DNA of 64,000 nucleotides from G963665085 sp963665085. Its GTDB lineage: Bacteria > Bacteroidota > Bacteroidia > Bacteroidales > JAAAOM01. The position numbers and the translations under genes are program-made. This document shows, in pieces, positions 61,926 through 64,000 of this stretch. The notes under the pieces were generated by a model that was not told where the DNA came from, did no database searches, and saw only the letters and a list, made by a program, of their open reading frames with translations. Within the stretch, counting starts at the first letter, position 1. The number at the start of each line of letters is the position of its first letter. The stretch covers positions 2,294,001-2,358,000 of the forward strand of contig CAXXXS010000001.1 of the NCBI GenBank assembly GCA_963665085.2, read 5' to 3'.

Positions 61926-63182
61926 TTATTTAAAAGTTACCTTCTCATTATCCCCAAAAATATCATAACCGGAAATAATTACCTGTTCACCTTCATTTAA
62001 TCCATCAAGTACTTCGTAATATTGAGGATTTTGACGGCCTATCTTTATATTTCGTCTTACCGCAAACTCTCCGGATTTATCTAAAACAAAGACCCATTGT
62101 CCTCCGGTTGATTGGAAGAATCCACCGCGAGGTAACAACAGGCTTTCTTGTGGAAGCCCTAGCTCAAGTTTGATGTAATAAGTCTGTCCAATGCGAATGT
62201 TTTCAGGGAGGTTGCCGGTAAATATAAGATCCACAATAAAGCGTCCTTCACGGACTTCAGGATATACTTTTTTTACTTCTAGTTTAAAAGTATCCGTGTT
62301 CCTATCAAAGTATGCATATAGTCCTTTGCGTACTCTGTCAATATAATGCTCGTCTATTTCTGCTTCTATTTTAAAAGAATCTAAAACATTAATCTGTCCA
62401 AGTCGTTGCCCCATACCTATTGATTGTCCAATCTCTGCATCGAGCATACCTAACTGACCATTTACTGGAGATTTAACTTTTAGATTCTCCATTCGTTGGT
62501 GTACAAGTGCAAGGTTTTTTTCCATGTTATCAAGATTATACTCAAGCTGAGATATCTGGACATTACGAAATAAAGAATCCTGATGTTTACGTTCGAGCAT
62601 CATATCACGGGATCTTACTGCAAGTAAATAATTTTCTTCTGCAACCAGGTATTCTTCTTTGGCAATTAGTCCATCAGTGTACAATTCTTTATTCTGCTCG
62701 TACGTCCTTTTTTTTGTTTTGAGGTCGAATGTTGTTTGAAGCAAGCTTTTTTCAATCTCTAATTTTTGTTGTTCCATAGAGATTCGAACTTCTCTTAAGT
62801 AATTACTTTTTTCGGCAAGTTGAGCTTCGCTATTTAATATCTCAAGATTAAGGTTATTGTTTGTTAATTCAAGAATAATATCACCTTTTTTTAGCATTTC
62901 GCCTTCTTCTATAATTCTTTTTTCAACACGTCCACCTTCAATAGCATCAAGAAAAATAGTAGAGAAAGGAACAACCTGGCCGGTAACACTTATATAATCA
63001 TTAAATTCTCCTTGAGAAACATTTTCGATACTGACTTTATCACGTTCTACACGATACGTACTTGCCGGATCGCGAAACATAAATAACAATAATGATAATA
63101 CGATAAAAGCTCCTATTATTATGAATTTCCAATGTTTAGGTTTTATCCACCTCTTGTCTTCTATTACTTTATCCATTGACAT
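61926..63182 (-). CDS. Periplasmic adaptor (HlyD/MacA-like membrane fusion protein)
   Basis: The 418-residue protein has one N-terminal membrane helix (about 19-36). Next come a lipoyl half (ILELTNNNLNLEILNSEAQL), a long coiled-coil hairpin at about 100-215 rich in Glu, Lys and Leu, the second lipoyl half (VKSPVNGQLGMLDAEIGQS) and beta-barrel domains ending in YDIFGDNEKVTFK. It should bridge inner-membrane permease and outer-membrane channel. It starts one base after the stop of the TolC-like gene, so they are cotranscribed. Confidence 0.9.
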   Translation of the reverse strand: MSMDKVIEDKRWIKPKHWKFIIIGAFIVLSLLLFMFRDPASTYRVERDKVSIENVSQGEFNDYISVTGQVVPFSTIFLDAIEGGRVEKRIIEEGEMLKKGDIILELTNNNLNLEILNSEAQLAEKSNYLREVRISMEQQKLEIEKSLLQTTFDLKTKKRTYEQNKELYTDGLIAKEEYLVAEENYLLAVRSRDMMLERKHQDSLFRNVQISQLEYNLDNMEKNLALVHQRMENLKVKSPVNGQLGMLDAEIGQSIGMGQRLGQINVLDSFKIEAEIDEHYIDRVRKGLYAYFDRNTDTFKLEVKKVYPEVREGRFIVDLIFTGNLPENIRIGQTYYIKLELGLPQESLLLPRGGFFQSTGGQWVFVLDKSGEFAVRRNIKIGRQNPQYYEVLDGLNEGEQVIISGYDIFGDNEKVTFK

Positions 63183-63183
63183 T

Positions 63184-63999
63184 TTATAAAATCTCCCCTG
63201 TTAAGTAAAATTGAATAGTTTTATATTTCAGGTATAATTGAATACCCGTGCGTAGTTCTTCGGATTGAGATTGAGCATACAGGTTTTTTACTTCAGAATA
63301 ATCAATAAGATTAATTAATCCTTTTTCCAGTTTTTTTTCTGCAGTTCTATAAGCTAACTCCCGTTTTTCTTTATTGATAGAAGCCATGTAGTATTCTTTT
63401 TGTGCAGCCTCTAATTCAAGAAGATTTTTTTGAATCTCATATTCAATCTCAGTAAGCGAACGTTCATACTCTGTTTTTGATATATCATAGTTAACTTTCG
63501 CTTTTTGTATGGTGTTGTAATTGCTCAATTTTGTGAAAATTGGGATATAAAGACTTAGACCTATTCCTTGTTGTGCATTTCCTTTTATCTGCTCGTTAAA
63601 AGGAATTATGTTTCCCTCTGAATTTGTTGTTGTTTCATAATACCCGGAACTCCAGTAAGACTCAAGGCTAAGAGAAGGTAATGCATATCCTTTAACCTGT
63701 GCCAGTTTTTTCTTTGAAGCCTGCAATTGATATTCTAACATTTTTACTTTGGGCAGATTCTGTTTTGCTTGAGAAACAACAGTCTCTTTATCTGTAACAA
63801 TAGGATTTGTCAGGAGATTCATTATATCAGTCTCCTGTAGTTCGATAGTGTCGTTAAATGGGAAATTCATGCTTTGCTTCAAATCACTAAATGCAAGTTT
63901 CCATTTCATTTCATACTGAACTGCTGTAAGGCTATCCTGGGCTAGTTGTGCTTCGTATTCGATAACATCGCTTTTCGATGCCCTACCAAGCTCAAACAT
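63184..63999 (-). CDS. TolC-like outer-membrane efflux protein, 5' end beyond the window
   Basis: Only the C-terminal 271 or so residues are present; the ATG at 63999 is internal. The sequence shows the long amphipathic helices of TolC-type channels (SKSDVIEYEAQLAQDSLTAV, then a second set ending LEKGLINLIDYSEVKNLYAQ) with a beta-strand segment (IGLSLYIPIF) between. It forms the outer-membrane duct for the adaptor encoded next. The signal peptide and first repeat lie to the right of base 64000. Confidence 0.88.
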   Translation of the reverse strand: MFELGRASKSDVIEYEAQLAQDSLTAVQYEMKWKLAFSDLKQSMNFPFNDTIELQETDIMNLLTNPIVTDKETVVSQAKQNLPKVKMLEYQLQASKKKLAQVKGYALPSLSLESYWSSGYYETTTNSEGNIIPFNEQIKGNAQQGIGLSLYIPIFTKLSNYNTIQKAKVNYDISKTEYERSLTEIEYEIQKNLLELEAAQKEYYMASINKEKRELAYRTAEKKLEKGLINLIDYSEVKNLYAQSQSEELRTGIQLYLKYKTIQFYLTGEIL

Positions 64000-64000
64000 C

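Overview
The window reads as chromosome of a Bacteroidota bacterium, probably near the Marinilabiliales/Prolixibacteraceae. The reasons are low G+C, few Shine-Dalgarno sites, FtsX-type permeases in long runs, GxxExxY and four-helix-bundle 'intervening' genes, and the families' sequence style. This placement is inference; no rRNA or marker gene is present.

Almost all genes are on the minus strand, so transcription runs right to left. At the right edge is an export module: a TolC-like outer-membrane protein (cut by the edge), an HlyD/MacA-like adaptor, a four-helix-bundle gene, a MacB/LolD-type ATPase and a lipoprotein. Downstream lie 16 full-length paralogous permeases of 773-805 residues, each a double FtsX/MacB protein with two periplasmic domains and eight predicted helices. 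There are also one edge-cut copy and several fragments. No second ATPase, adaptor or outer-membrane gene is seen, so the natural model is one shared energy/tunnel module served by many interchangeable permeases.

The permeases fall into units headed by a common control region that I could align by eye. It has a sigma-54 type -24/-12 promoter with paired TGT-N11-ACA-like sites centred about 88-90 bp upstream of the -12 element. This occurs before the permeases starting at 17179, 19790 and 59536, before the fragment starting at 41953, and in weaker form before a DUF4097-like gene (start 23005) that precedes the permease starting at 22417. The inferred units are: 59536 to 42259 (seven permeases plus a GxxExxY gene), 41953 to 31634 (a fragment plus four permeases), 23005 to 20069, 19790 to 17436, and 17179 to 9185.

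Between two permease blocks (22.5-31.3 kb) sits a membrane-bound NiFe hydrogenase locus. It holds hyaA, hyaB, hyaC and hyaD, hypA on the opposite strand, hypC-hypD-hypE, and a sigma-54 activator made of only AAA+ and DNA-binding domains. The small subunit carries the two extra cysteines of oxygen-tolerant hydrogenases. hypB and hypF are not in the window.

The left 9 kb holds the start of another permease, a three-gene CDP-lipid operon, a secreted metallo-beta-lactamase-fold protein, a small lipoprotein, and an amidohydrolase gene hit by an IS1634-type insertion sequence. The IS is flanked by a 213-bp direct duplication that kept the amidohydrolase gene whole. GxxExxY cassettes and their scars, all joined to the same point of a permease 3' end, mark several permease junctions.
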